From the NCBI RefSeq assembly GCF_025961315.1, contig NZ_JAOQNK010000001.1, forward strand, positions 1,054,001-1,118,000: 64,000 bases of DNA, given 5' to 3'. This document shows, in pieces, positions 9,550 to 18,958 of the stretch. Every line of letters begins with the position of its first letter. Position 1 is the stretch's first letter. The notes under the pieces were generated by a model that was not told the origin of the DNA, ran no database searches, and saw nothing but the letters and a program-made list of their open reading frames with translations. The stretch is from Sphingobacterium kitahiroshimense (GTDB lineage: Bacteria; Bacteroidota; Bacteroidia; Sphingobacteriales; Sphingobacteriaceae). The translations under genes were made by a program, and so were the position numbers.

Positions 9550-10707
9550 GTGCTAAAGAAAATATTACATCAAACACACCTTTGGATGGGTTTACTCTCA
9601 TCACTTATCGTCTTTATACTGGGCATAACCGGTTGTATATTGGCATTTGTTGATGAAATCAAACCCTTGGTTTATAAAAGTCATTTTTACGTGGAGTCCA
9701 CGAGTCCAGATCATGACCGTCAGTCGTTTTCAACCTTATTGGACCAAGCAGAACAGCATTGGGGTGCTGAAAAACAGGTCTCGGCCGTAGAAATTGAAAA
9801 CAATCCACAACGGACCTGGCATTTTAGGGCATATAAAGAAGATGATAACGATGGAATCTGGTACTGGAACGAGAAAAAATACTATGAGTCTGTTTTCATC
9901 AATCCCTATACCGCAGCAAACGTATACAGTGAAAATGCTGAATTTGAATTTTTCAGGGTCATACTCTACCTCCACTGGTCATTGCTGTTCAAAAACGACA
10001 TTGGCCAACCCATTGTAGGCACTGCAACGCTATTTTTTGTGCTCTTACTATTAACAGGTCTATATCTGTGGTGGCCAAAAAACAAAAAAGCAAGACGTGT
10101 TCGGTTTTGGTTTCGCTGGAAAAATAAAACCGGCATAAAACGGAAAAATTACGATCTGCATAATATTCTAGGATTCTATTCCTTCACGATCGCTTTAATT
10201 CTTGGATTGACCGGTATGATCTGGGCCTTTCCCTGGTTTGATGAGTCGGTACAGCAAGTACTCAATAAAATCGAAAATAAGGCTCCGGAAACAGTTCTGG
10301 CGAAACCTATTCAGTCACAGGCTCATTTGAATACAAATCTTTCGGTCTACGATAACATTCTGAACGAAGTACAGGTAACCTATCCCGATGCACATGCCTA
10401 TTACTTTTATTTTCCACAGAAGGAAGAAGCACCGTTAAACGTGTATATCCGCTATGAAAAAAGCTATGCCTCTATCATACGGCAGTATGATGTTAAAAAA
10501 GGTGCACTGCAAAAAACCATAGATTTCTCAACTAAAAATTGCGGTGAAAAAATGCGGGCCTTAAATTACGATATCCACTTAGGAAGTATTCTGGGAATCC
10601 CGGGCAAGATGCTGGTATTTTTGGCATCGTTGATTGCCGCCAGCCTACCTGTCACCGGTTTCTACATCTGGTACAATCGACGTAAAAAGAAAAAAAAGAA
10701 AGCGTAA
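9550..10707 (+). CDS. PepSY-associated membrane protein, putative ferric-siderophore reductase or accessory
   Basis: 385 residues starting at GTG (MLKKILHQTHLWMGLLSSL). The N-terminal amphipathic start leading into a first membrane helix with a glycine-rich face, and a conserved HW near residue 142, match PepSY_TM proteins. Further helices lie near 155-175, 205-228 and 350-372, separated by periplasmic PepSY-like domains. The C terminus is a lysine-rich cytoplasmic tail (RRKKKKKKKA). Such proteins are commonly encoded next to TonB siderophore receptors and are thought to bind haem and reduce or release iron. It is the last gene of the iron operon and is followed by a terminator. Confidence 0.88.
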   Translation: MLKKILHQTHLWMGLLSSLIVFILGITGCILAFVDEIKPLVYKSHFYVESTSPDHDRQSFSTLLDQAEQHWGAEKQVSAVEIENNPQRTWHFRAYKEDDNDGIWYWNEKKYYESVFINPYTAANVYSENAEFEFFRVILYLHWSLLFKNDIGQPIVGTATLFFVLLLLTGLYLWWPKNKKARRVRFWFRWKNKTGIKRKNYDLHNILGFYSFTIALILGLTGMIWAFPWFDESVQQVLNKIENKAPETVLAKPIQSQAHLNTNLSVYDNILNEVQVTYPDAHAYYFYFPQKEEAPLNVYIRYEKSYASIIRQYDVKKGALQKTIDFSTKNCGEKMRALNYDIHLGSILGIPGKMLVFLASLIAASLPVTGFYIWYNRRKKKKKKA

Positions 10708-10742
10708 ATAAAGCTTAGGAACCCGTTCATTTTCTTAATGAT

Positions 10743-10776
10743 AAAAAGGCTTATCCCATTACAGATAAGCCTTTTT
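10743..10776 (+). terminator. intrinsic terminator of the iron operon
   Basis: AAAAAGGCTTATC (10743-10755) pairs with GATAAGCCTTTTT (10764-10776), a 13-bp perfect stem with an 8-nt loop and A/T tails on both sides. It lies 36 bp after the PepSY stop. The A/T symmetry would let it work in both directions. Confidence 0.8.
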
Positions 10777-10784
10777 ACTGATCA

Positions 10785-11614
10785 ATTCCTTTAGCTTCAT
10801 TCTGATAGAAATATCTGCAAACAAATATCTTTTAAAAAAAGCAGATAAACACTCCTTTCACTAATAAACAAAGACAGAATTATTCCCGTCTCTATTTTTC
10901 ATCATTAATTCGTTAATGCTACATATTGGTGAAGCATCGTAGGGTTTTCGGCCTCGGTAATTAAAAATTGTGCGACATCAGCTCGCGATATTTTCCGAAC
11001 TTTCATTCCTTTCTTAAGTTTGGGTAATACACGATAAGATGAAGTCAACTCTCCGTCCGTCAGCATTCCTGGCCGTATGATTTCCCATTTTATAGCACTC
11101 GCTGTGATCAAATCTTCCATGATGGTTTTATTGTTATACTGATCTTTAAGAAACAATGAAATGACTGTGCGCATAAAGAAACTTAAATAACCTTTACTCT
11201 CTCCGGCCCCAAAGCCCGTGATGACCAAAACGGGCGAAGAAAAGTTCAGATCAGCTGTAACGCTTATAAGTGCTTTTGCTACATCAGAAAAAAGAGTCGT
11301 TGCCTTTTTATTCTTTGTTCCAACAGTTATAAGGACGGCATCAGTATTTTTAATTGCATTTTTCAAATCATCAGACACTGTTGCACTTCCTTTTATCTTA
11401 ATGAGATTGGGATGCGTAGGGAGCTGATCCGTATTTGTCGATAATGCCGTTACCATATGTCCTTTTTCAACAGCCTGTTTAACCGCATGTAAGCCAATTC
11501 CCGCCCCTGCCCCTATTATTGCTATATTCATTTTATTTTAATGATTTTATTTCAAGATATTTTTCGGTGATACTTTTCCTTGCTACCAATAGGCTTTCGC
11601 TCCCCCATTGCCAG
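10785..11614. repeat. segmental duplication, copy A (about 830 bp)
   Basis: This block matches 18131-18958 nearly base for base. It includes the 3' flank, the whole NAD-binding gene and the final ~80 bp of the phosphatase-like gene. The right edge is sharp: both copies share CCCCCATTGCCAG and then diverge, here into transaldolase sequence. The left edge is near ATTCCTT..AG.TTCATTCTG. Differences are scattered substitutions and a few short indels, so the event is recent. Copy A is the derived one because its phosphatase gene is reduced to a tail. Confidence 0.9.
10905..11531 (-). CDS. NAD(P)-binding atypical SDR (copy A of a duplicated gene)
   Basis: 208 residues with an N-terminal Rossmann motif (MNIAIIGAGAGIGLHAVKQA) and an NmrA/SDR_a5-like body (VLITVGTKN, VLVITGFGAGES, KWEIIRPGMLTDG). 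The family uses NAD(P)H with small unknown substrates or acts as a redox sensor. The protein is nearly identical to the one at 18249-18875, differing at a handful of positions (for example LKNAIKN against LKNTIKN, KLKKGM against NLQKGM). Both copies are open, so both may be active. It lies 20 bp downstream of a truncated transaldolase, created by the duplication. Confidence 0.85.
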   Translation of the reverse strand: MNIAIIGAGAGIGLHAVKQAVEKGHMVTALSTNTDQLPTHPNLIKIKGSATVSDDLKNAIKNTDAVLITVGTKNKKATTLFSDVAKALISVTADLNFSSPVLVITGFGAGESKGYLSFFMRTVISLFLKDQYNNKTIMEDLITASAIKWEIIRPGMLTDGELTSSYRVLPKLKKGMKVRKISRADVAQFLITEAENPTMLHQYVALTN

Positions 11615-11842
11615 CTCCTGTCCTTCTGCTATCATATTTTCATAATCGGTAGCAATCACCTCAGCGCTGACATCGCCATCCACAATAGCACATATAGCGA
11701 GGTAATGTTTCTTAACAAGATCATCTCCGCTTATTCCCTCTTTAGCCATTAATGTAGGATTGGTCGTTACACCGTCGAGAACCCCGAAGTCTTGGGCTTC
11801 CTGAATATCATTCAAATTGGCTGTGTCAATAAAAAATTTCAT
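11552..11842 (-). pseudogene. truncated transaldolase/fructose-6-phosphate aldolase, 3' end replaced by duplication junction
   Basis: The first ~78 residues are a clear small transaldolase/FSA N terminus ([35 protein letters not shown] segment, [17 protein letters not shown]). A full protein is about 215-220 residues. After LA the reading continues out of frame through the tail of the neighbouring phosphatase-like gene ([18 protein letters not shown]) and stops. The switch falls at the right edge of the duplicated block (11614). The lysine-bearing catalytic half is absent, so it should be non-functional. The missing 3' half was not found elsewhere in the window. Confidence 0.85.
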
Positions 11843-12074
11843 TTATTAAATTTAAGTTTAGTAGTTTATGGTTTGGTCTGCAAATGCAGCCTTTAAGAAT
11901 CTCCAATTGCAAAACAAAACTATACTTTTAGGCTTTCAAAAAATGAAACAGATCGTAAAAATAAGGGTAAAAATGTTCAAAATACAGTTCTGAAACACAG
12001 CTATAGGCTGTTTAATCGTCTTCCTTGCAGAAAACAGTTGAATAGAAGAAGTAGACATCAAAAGTCGTAAACAA

Positions 12075-12215
12075 AAAAGGAGACGCAATAAAGAATCTCC
12101 TTTTTAATCACTTTTCCTTCATCTCCCAGACAGCCGGCTGGTCACTCCCTTGTCCCGTTACTCCGTCAATATGTTACGTCTTAACGATGTCACTTTTTCA
12201 ATATGTCACTACATT
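12075..12215. pseudogene. tail remnant of the small phage-like cassette, with terminator
   Basis: AAAAAGGAGA (12075-12084) and TCTCCTTTTT (12097-12106) form a terminator hairpin nearly identical to the one at 35377-35408. The next ~40 bp (through GACAGCCGGCTGGTCAC) match the 3' end of the holin-like gene at 35411. A run rich in GTCACT/GTTACT words follows (12146-12215), as at 36056-36120. The rest of the 11843-12340 gap shows no gene. It is read as a decayed end of the cassette that is intact at 35.4-36.8 kb. Confidence 0.6.
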
Positions 12216-12292
12216 ACAGCCGAAAACATATTACTATGGTACACTGCCAACCCTGCGCAAGTACTGATTCTAAAAGAGAATTGATATCAACA

Positions 12293-12320
12293 AAAAAAGG
12301 TGCCTTTGGGCACCTTTTTT
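12293..12320 (-). terminator. intrinsic terminator of the Rpn nuclease gene
   Basis: AAAAAAGGTGCC (12293-12304) pairs with GGCACCTTTTTT (12309-12320), a 12-bp stem with a 4-nt loop, 20 bp beyond the stop of the minus-strand nuclease gene. Confidence 0.8.
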
Positions 12321-12340
12321 AATATTAGCTCAGTAAAACT

Positions 12341-13306
12341 TTATTTCAATTTTTCGACTTGCTCCGGAGTCAGAGATAAAATATCACAAATCATCGCTAT
12401 ATCAAAACCACTATTCAACATTTTAGTAGCTGATTCGAACTTTTCTACTTCAGCTTTCTCCCTTTCAGCCTCAGCAAGAGCTTCCAATTTCTTGATGCGT
12501 ACCGCCGCTAATCCACGTTCTTGCTCCTGTCCTTCTCGCTTAGCCTTATCCAATAAATATTCACGTGTACCCATTGTTGTGCTCCTTCCTAATTTTGTAT
12601 CGATTTCTTGTTCAAATTTAATAAAAATTTCTTTATCTTCAAAACTAACATAATAAGCCAGGAAATCATAAATACCCTGACGTGTAGTCTTTTCCATATC
12701 CCTTTTCATCATTTGATCGTAAAGATCATGTTTAATATCTTTAAGTTCTTCGTCGGTCACATTATTATTAATTATAGCCAAAAATGCCGTTAATACCACC
12801 ACAGCAAATGGATTCGGATTAGACCGTAAATCTTCCTCATTTTGACTTAGAATCTTATAGTAATTGAATTCATACCGTAAAGTCGTTCCTAAAAAACTTT
12901 GTTCATACAACTTTGGCTTATAATGTTTATTCTCATCAGTCAATATCGCTATGGCACAAACTGGCACTTGATATCGATCAGTGATTTTATAATAATATTC
13001 AAACATCCGTTTTTCCAAATCATTATTACCCTTATTGGACTGCACTTCAATATGACAAAAGATAAATTGCTCACCTCCACCTTTCATATAGACTTTTACT
13101 AACTTATCGACAAATCTTTTACCTTTATTACTCTTTTCTGGCGGAAATAAGGTCTCAAACTCTTTGTCGAGATATTCAAAAGGTTTATTCAAGTCAAATA
13201 ACAATTCAGCTTCGGGAAACATAAATCGGAGGAAATCTGCAAAAGTCTGCTCCAGTATCGATTTCCACAAGGGATCATCAACACGTCTTAATTTTTGCCT
13301 CATCAT
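12341..13306 (-). CDS. Rpn-family recombination-promoting nuclease / putative transposase (PD-(D/E)XK)
   Basis: 321 residues. The N-terminal region has the PD-(D/E)XK core: FVDKLVKVYMKG supplies the Asp and FIFCHIEVQSNKG supplies the E-x-Q catalytic pair, then MFEYYYKITDRYQVPVCAIAIL. The C-terminal third is a long charged helix (KAKREGQEQERG onward, residues 250-300), predicted coiled coil. Rpn proteins are DNA endonucleases that promote RecA-independent recombination and often occur in several copies per genome. It stands alone with its own terminator. The start is the first of two adjacent ATGs. Confidence 0.82.
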   Translation of the reverse strand: MMRQKLRRVDDPLWKSILEQTFADFLRFMFPEAELLFDLNKPFEYLDKEFETLFPPEKSNKGKRFVDKLVKVYMKGGGEQFIFCHIEVQSNKGNNDLEKRMFEYYYKITDRYQVPVCAIAILTDENKHYKPKLYEQSFLGTTLRYEFNYYKILSQNEEDLRSNPNPFAVVVLTAFLAIINNNVTDEELKDIKHDLYDQMMKRDMEKTTRQGIYDFLAYYVSFEDKEIFIKFEQEIDTKLGRSTTMGTREYLLDKAKREGQEQERGLAAVRIKKLEALAEAEREKAEVEKFESATKMLNSGFDIAMICDILSLTPEQVEKLK

Positions 13307-13618
13307 AATTCATGGTTAATTGATTATCAAACACTAATATAAACATAAAGAACTAAAATAAGTAGTAATAAATCTATTTATTTTAGCAAACAGTAATTAA
13401 AAACAATTCCATTTTCGCGAGAACTACACTTACGACAATACTTGAGTTAATGAGATTTTTTTAAATTAGTGCTATGATTTTTAGTGTGATCATACTACCA
13501 ATTAAAATAGCACGAACGAAACCGATACAAAGATGTTTTAGATGACCTTGTTATACCCTACTAAGAAATTAAAAAAGATAACATTTTGAAATTTACCTTA
13601 TAAAATACATCATACCCC
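13307..13618. other. intergenic region without recognised features
   Basis: 312 bp of AT-rich sequence between two minus-strand genes, Rpn (start 13306) and the LytTR regulator (stop 13619). It should hold the Rpn promoter. I see no gene, long hairpin or repeat. Confidence 0.5.
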
Positions 13619-14344
13619 TTATCGAAATTCCTTCAATCTCGAATAAAATGTAGCCTTATAGCTTTCACTGATGGGAATTTTCTCTTCATCAATTACCAGA
13701 GAATTTCCACCTATAAATTTGATATATTTAAAAGAGATTATATAGGAACGATGCACCCTACAGAAAAGGCGGGCAGGAATCAGATTAATGATTTCTTTCA
13801 GATTCATATAAGTAATGATGTGCTGATCCTTCGTGTAGACGGAAATATAGTTATTCAAACCCTTAATAAACATAATATCTGAATATTTAACCTGATAATA
13901 TTTATTTTTAGCATCACCTTTTAGTAAGAGATAATCATTTTCAATCTGTGGAGTCATGGACGCTATTTTTAATAACCGAAACTTATCAACAGCCTTTTCA
14001 AAACGTTCATAGGAAAATGGCTTCAGTAGATAGTCTACCACATCCAGATCAAAACCCTGCAGTGCATAGTCCGGATAAGCAGTCGTTAAAATAACCTTGC
14101 ACTTATTTCCGCAACGTTTAAGAAATTGAATACCGTTTATCATTGGCATCTGAATATCTAAAAATATAAGATCGACCTGTCCGCTCATGATCATATTTAA
14201 AGCATCGAATGCATCATCGGTCGCTTTTATTAAAGTCAGGTCCGCGGTTTTATCGATATATGCTGCAATAATTCCCGTCGCATACAATTGATCATCCAGT
14301 GCTATGCACCGGTATGTAATACGATCTACCCCACCCTTCATCAT
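13619..14344 (-). CDS. LytTR-family response regulator
   Basis: 241 residues. A CheY-like receiver occupies about 10-125: acidic pair D17/D18, phospho-acceptor D63 in FLDIQMP, T87 in TTAYPDYAL and K108 in LLKPF. A LytTR DNA-binding domain occupies about 140-240 (YSDIMFIKGLNNYISVYTKD, FCRVHRSYIISFKYI). The start overlaps the last four bases of the kinase gene (ATGA), so they form one operon. These systems commonly control adjacent envelope genes; the divergent barrel gene at 15509 is the obvious candidate. An ATG two codons in is equally possible as start. Confidence 0.92.
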   Translation of the reverse strand: MMKGGVDRITYRCIALDDQLYATGIIAAYIDKTADLTLIKATDDAFDALNMIMSGQVDLIFLDIQMPMINGIQFLKRCGNKCKVILTTAYPDYALQGFDLDVVDYLLKPFSYERFEKAVDKFRLLKIASMTPQIENDYLLLKGDAKNKYYQVKYSDIMFIKGLNNYISVYTKDQHIITYMNLKEIINLIPARLFCRVHRSYIISFKYIKFIGGNSLVIDEEKIPISESYKATFYSRLKEFR

Positions 14345-15378
14345 AATTTCACAATTAAAGATACGCGATAAACCAGATCATTCTTCTCCATATGTAAGGT
14401 ATGTTTTCCCGGATATAAAATTTCAAGTCTCCGTTTAACATTGGCGATTCCGATACCACTGCCTTTTTCCTGAAACTGTTTATTGATATAGTTGGAAACT
14501 TCAAATTCCAATATTGCTGGCGTGACATTTAAACGGATATTGACCGGTTGCTTTTCAACATGTGTTATGCCATGTTTAATGGCATTCTCCACAAATGGAG
14601 CAAGCAATAAAGGTGGGAATAAGAGCCCGTCTATTGCTCCCGTTATTGAAAATGTATGGTAAAAATTAGGATGAAACTGCATGCTATGCAGCGCAATATA
14701 GTCTTCAATAAACACGACTTCTTCAGCTAGCGTCAGCATATCCCGCTTATTCTGCGCAAGCGTGTACCGCATCGTATCCGAAAGCTTTAGGATCGCAGTT
14801 GATAAATTTTCGGATAAAGGCAATGCTATGGAATACATATAATTTAAAGTATTATATAGAAAATGAGGATTGAGCTGCGATTTCAAGAGATTCAATTCAG
14901 CTTGCTCCATCCCCGCCTGAAGCGATTTGTTCTTCTTTTCAACCTCAAAAGATTTTGCGACCAGAAATACAATCAAAGCAATAAAAACTCCGGGTAATGA
15001 AAAATAAAAGTTATCGTAGATGAAATAATAAGGATCAAGGTGAAGATTCGGTTTGAATCCAAGATACTGCACAAACAGTACTTCTTCGAACGAATACCTC
15101 AATAATACAATGGTTAAAATTAACAGCACAACGCTAACCGTTAAGAAAATAGCTTTATCCGCACGCCAGAACTTTGGGAAGATATGGAACAGACAGACGA
15201 TGATCTCTCCCAATAAAAGTAATTGCGAAAACACAATCAATATCACCCCTTCAAAGGATGATCTTGAAAATAAAACTGCTCCGATTATGAGGTATAAAAA
15301 TGAAATCAGCCAAAAAAATAAAACGATGCTCAGAAGCCTTCTATTCGTCATACCCAAATTTAAAAATTTAATAACCAT
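14341..15378 (-). CDS. LytS-type sensor histidine kinase
   Basis: 345 residues. Four hydrophobic segments fill about residues 12-155, followed by a short coiled coil (FEVEKKNKSLQAGMEQAELN). The His_kinase domain follows with the phospho-acceptor near 172 (SQLNPHFLYNTLNYM). The ATP-binding N box is APFVENAIKHGI, and the late GSGIGIANVKRRLEILYPG is the G box. No periplasmic sensor domain is large enough to name a ligand. It is transcribed with the overlapping LytTR regulator and divergently from the barrel gene at 15509. Confidence 0.9.
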   Translation of the reverse strand: MVIKFLNLGMTNRRLLSIVLFFWLISFLYLIIGAVLFSRSSFEGVILIVFSQLLLLGEIIVCLFHIFPKFWRADKAIFLTVSVVLLILTIVLLRYSFEEVLFVQYLGFKPNLHLDPYYFIYDNFYFSLPGVFIALIVFLVAKSFEVEKKNKSLQAGMEQAELNLLKSQLNPHFLYNTLNYMYSIALPLSENLSTAILKLSDTMRYTLAQNKRDMLTLAEEVVFIEDYIALHSMQFHPNFYHTFSITGAIDGLLFPPLLLAPFVENAIKHGITHVEKQPVNIRLNVTPAILEFEVSNYINKQFQEKGSGIGIANVKRRLEILYPGKHTLHMEKNDLVYRVSLIVKL

Positions 15379-15508
15379 TTTATAATTTTTTACACCAATG
15401 GCACCTAATATTACGTGAATCTATAAATCTTAGTTTAACATCATTTCCCGCCCCGTTGGCGTAATAAAATTTACGGTGTCCAACAAAGTTTGAACATTTG
15501 GGTAAACA

Positions 15509-17977
15509 ATGATTATGAAACAAAATAAGGTACTTTTTAAGATTCAATCATCAATACTGCTCCTGCTTTTAAGCATGGCGAACTTTACGTCTGGGCAAAT
15601 AAAACAGCAACATAGCGGTCAAACTATCACGGGAAAAGTAGTGGATTCTTTAACAGAAAAAAAGATTTCAGCATCAAACATCTCTTTATATAACGTATCT
15701 ACTCCGCATGGCAAACCGATCAAATTAGTGATAAGTGATGAAGAAGGCTATTTTAAAATCACAGAAGTTCAGCCCGGCAATTATCTTTTAAAATTGAGCG
15801 CATTGGGTTATGCTACCAATACAACGCACTCAATTCACATCAAAAACGAAAATGTTGCTCTAGGAATGATTGGTATGTCTCCAGCCAATCTTCAGTTGCA
15901 AAAGGTGGATGTATACCATAAAACACCGCTTGTACAAATCAAAACAGACCGGCTTATTTATAATACGGCACTTGACCCCACCATGTCTGGAGGAAATGCG
16001 GCTGATGCATTACGAAAAGTACCGCTATTATCTGTGGATGCATTAGGCAACGTATCCCTTAAAGGAGATCGAAATGTGCGCATATTAATCGATGGAAAGC
16101 CTTCAGGAGCCATGAGCAATAATGTTGCAGATGCTTTAAAAATGATACCTGCCGATCAGATAAAGAATGTAGAAGTGGTCACCAGCCCATCATCAAAATT
16201 TGACGCCGAAGGAGCGTCAGGTATAATTATAATTAATACCAAACGAAATAATACAGAAGGTGTACATGGATCATATTCCGGTGGTCTAGGCACCCGGCAG
16301 AATAATTTTAATGGAAATATCAGCATCAGAAAGAGTAAATTAGGCATGAATGCAAATTTGGGAAATTCCTGGAGCTGGCCGGTCAATACACATATTACAT
16401 TTGATCAAAAACTTTTGAATACGGAATCGTTTATTGAACAAGAAACCGAAAGCCGGAACAAAAGGAAAGGTTTGAGAGGGAGCTTATCATTAGATTATGA
16501 ACTTGATTCCAATAATCTCCTCATTTCCAATTTCAACATTCATCAGCTCACTATCCAAACAGACAATCTCCTCAAGACGAGCTATGCAGCAAGTGCCCCT
16601 ATCAGCAGCACCAATAATAGCCATATTCGATTCGGAGGATTTGACTGGAGTATCGATTACATCCGAAAATTTCAGAAGAAAAATCAAGAATTAAACTTTT
16701 CAGTTCAATTATCTAAAAATAACGCCAATACAAATTATCAATCTTCCTTTATGCAGTACAATTTTCGTCCTGATGAAAGAGGACTGAACACAGGGCTAAA
16801 TAAAGAAATAACTATGCAGCTGGATTATACGCATCCCTTTAAAATAGCGATGTTAGAATTCGGAGCAAAAGCCATACTTAGAGACATCCAATCGGCTATT
16901 CAAGTGGATACAATCGGACAGGATAATACTTATTTAAATGTCAGTCAGAGAACTTACAAGTTCAATTACAGGCAAGATGTAGGGGCCATCTATTCAACCC
17001 TACAGATCCCTTTAAATACAAAAATTGACCTTAAAGCCGGAGTTCGATACGAGTATACAGGAGCAGAAATTAAAGCAATCGATCAGCAAGCTGGTTTTCA
17101 TGATCAGCAGTACCATATTCTCCCTAGCGCAGTGATCTCCTATAAAGTCTCAGAACAGTTCAATCTCAAAATCAGTTATAACCAGCGCATGCAGCGCCCC
17201 AGTCTGTATTTTCTCAATCCATTCCGAAACGAATCAGACCCTGTCAACCAATTACAGGGAAATCCGCAATTAGCCCCTGAACTGTCGCATAACATGGAAT
17301 TGAGCACACATCTCACTATGAAAAAAAGCATGATTAATCTTTCGCTATACCACAGAAGAAACAGCAATGTCATTGAATCTATCTATAAGAATACCATACA
17401 TAACGACAAACCAACCGTATTGCAGACTTTCGCCAACATCGGCGAAACACAATCATTTGGTGCTAATATTTTTGCATCCGTCGATTTATTTAAAATATTA
17501 ACATTGAGGGGAAACATCGATCTATATACCTACCATATACAGCCCAAAGATCTATACAGTAATTTAACACATCAGGCAAATAAGACTTTCATCAATTACA
17601 AGACCTTTATCAGCGCTACTGTAGATTTGAAAAAAGGATGGATAGCCGAGTCTTTTTTATTTTTTGATGCTCCAGAGCGCACATTCCAAGGGTATTATGC
17701 CTCTTTCAATATGTGGAATCTTGGTGTGAAGAAAGAAATACTGAAGAAGAAAGGCACTTTGGGGCTTACTATGGTCGATCCATTTCAAAAAATAAAGAAC
17801 CTTGGTTCTTATGCAAAAACCGATCTGTATGAACAGCATGGAAATTTCGCTATTCCATTTCGATCCTTCGGCATTAACTTCTCATGGAAGTTCGGCAAGA
17901 GCAGTTCGCAAAAGGAAAAGTATGATTCGAATATTAAAAATGATGATCAGAAATCAGGAGGAGAATCTAAAATTTGA
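15509..17977 (+). CDS. TonB-receptor-like outer-membrane beta-barrel protein (OMP_b-brl_3 type)
   Basis: 822 residues. Signal peptide near 8-30 (FKIQSSILLLLLSMANFTSGQ). A carboxypeptidase-regulatory-like domain lies near 38-115 (ITGKVVDSLTEKKISASNIS). A plug-like domain lies near 140-250 (LRKVPLLSVDALGNVSLKGD, RILIDGKPSG, IKNVEVVTSPSSKFDAEG). A barrel follows to the C terminus with an SWKFGKSS strand and a short charged tail. This family lacks a firm ligand assignment; members resemble siderophore receptors but often act in export or surface processes. It is divergent from the LytTR two-component system, which may regulate it. Confidence 0.85.
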   Translation: MIMKQNKVLFKIQSSILLLLLSMANFTSGQIKQQHSGQTITGKVVDSLTEKKISASNISLYNVSTPHGKPIKLVISDEEGYFKITEVQPGNYLLKLSALGYATNTTHSIHIKNENVALGMIGMSPANLQLQKVDVYHKTPLVQIKTDRLIYNTALDPTMSGGNAADALRKVPLLSVDALGNVSLKGDRNVRILIDGKPSGAMSNNVADALKMIPADQIKNVEVVTSPSSKFDAEGASGIIIINTKRNNTEGVHGSYSGGLGTRQNNFNGNISIRKSKLGMNANLGNSWSWPVNTHITFDQKLLNTESFIEQETESRNKRKGLRGSLSLDYELDSNNLLISNFNIHQLTIQTDNLLKTSYAASAPISSTNNSHIRFGGFDWSIDYIRKFQKKNQELNFSVQLSKNNANTNYQSSFMQYNFRPDERGLNTGLNKEITMQLDYTHPFKIAMLEFGAKAILRDIQSAIQVDTIGQDNTYLNVSQRTYKFNYRQDVGAIYSTLQIPLNTKIDLKAGVRYEYTGAEIKAIDQQAGFHDQQYHILPSAVISYKVSEQFNLKISYNQRMQRPSLYFLNPFRNESDPVNQLQGNPQLAPELSHNMELSTHLTMKKSMINLSLYHRRNSNVIESIYKNTIHNDKPTVLQTFANIGETQSFGANIFASVDLFKILTLRGNIDLYTYHIQPKDLYSNLTHQANKTFINYKTFISATVDLKKGWIAESFLFFDAPERTFQGYYASFNMWNLGVKKEILKKKGTLGLTMVDPFQKIKNLGSYAKTDLYEQHGNFAIPFRSFGINFSWKFGKSSSQKEKYDSNIKNDDQKSGGESKI

Positions 17978-18130
17978 ATTAACTCCCCTATCATTCAGGA
18001 CTAGATCATTGTGAAATAAACAATTAGGGAATGTTGAAGTAAAAGTTCGGAATCTCCAAATACCCATATCTTATCAGGTTTTACTATTTAAAAGCCACAG
18101 GCATGTTTATTCTTAAACCATCTATTATTC

Positions 18131-18958
18131 ATTCCTTCAGTTTCATTCTGATAGAAATATCTGCAAACAAATATCTTTTAAAAAAGCAAATAAACACTCC
18201 TTTTACTAATGAACAAAGACAGAATTACTCCCGCCTTTGTTTTGATCATTAATTCGTTAATGCTACATAATGGTGAAGCATCGTAGGGTTTTCGGCTTCG
18301 GTAATTAAAAATTGTGCGACATCAGCTCGCGATATTTTCCGAACTTTCATTCCTTTCTGAAGGTTGGGTAATACACGATAAGATGAAGTCAACTCTCCGT
18401 CCGTCAGCATTCCTGGTCGTACGATTTCCCATTTTATAGCACTCGCTGTGATCAAATCTTCCATGATGGTTTTATTGTTATACTGATCTTTAAGAAACAA
18501 TGAAATGACTGTGCGCATAAAGAAACTTAAATAACCTTTACTCTCTCCGGCCCCAAATCCCGTGATGACCAAAACAGGCGAAGAAAAGTTCAGATCAGCT
18601 GTAACGCTTATAAGTGCTTTGGCTATATCAGAAAAAAGAGTCGTTGCCTTTTTATTCTTTGTTCCAACAGTTATAAGGACGGCATCAGTATTTTTAATTG
18701 TATTTTTCAAATCCTCAGACACTGTTGCACTTCCTTTTATCTTAATGAGATTGGGATGCGTAGGGAGCTGATCCGTATTTGTCGATAATGCCGTTACCAT
18801 ATGTCCTTTTTCAACAGCCTGTTTAACCGCATGTAAGCCAATTCCCGCCCCTGCCCCTATTATTGCTATATTCATTTTATTTTAATGATTTTATTTCAAG
18901 ATATTTTTCGGTGATACTTTTCCTTGCTACCAATAGGCTTTCACTCCCCCATTGCCAG
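18131..18958. repeat. segmental duplication, copy B (ancestral location)
   Basis: Near-identical to 10785-11614. Here the block runs into an intact phosphatase-like gene, so this copy is in its original context. The shared right edge is CCCCCATTGCCAG at 18946-18958. Confidence 0.9.
18249..18875 (-). CDS. NAD(P)-binding atypical SDR (copy B)
   Basis: 208 residues, the near-identical twin of the gene at 10905-11531. Same glycine-rich motif (IIGAGAGIGLHAV) and same central VLVITGFGAGES and RPGMLTDGELTSS segments. It starts 1 bp after the stop of the phosphatase-like gene, so the two form an operon here. This is taken as the ancestral copy. The substrate is unknown. Confidence 0.87.
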   Translation of the reverse strand: MNIAIIGAGAGIGLHAVKQAVEKGHMVTALSTNTDQLPTHPNLIKIKGSATVSEDLKNTIKNTDAVLITVGTKNKKATTLFSDIAKALISVTADLNFSSPVLVITGFGAGESKGYLSFFMRTVISLFLKDQYNNKTIMEDLITASAIKWEIVRPGMLTDGELTSSYRVLPNLQKGMKVRKISRADVAQFLITEAENPTMLHHYVALTN

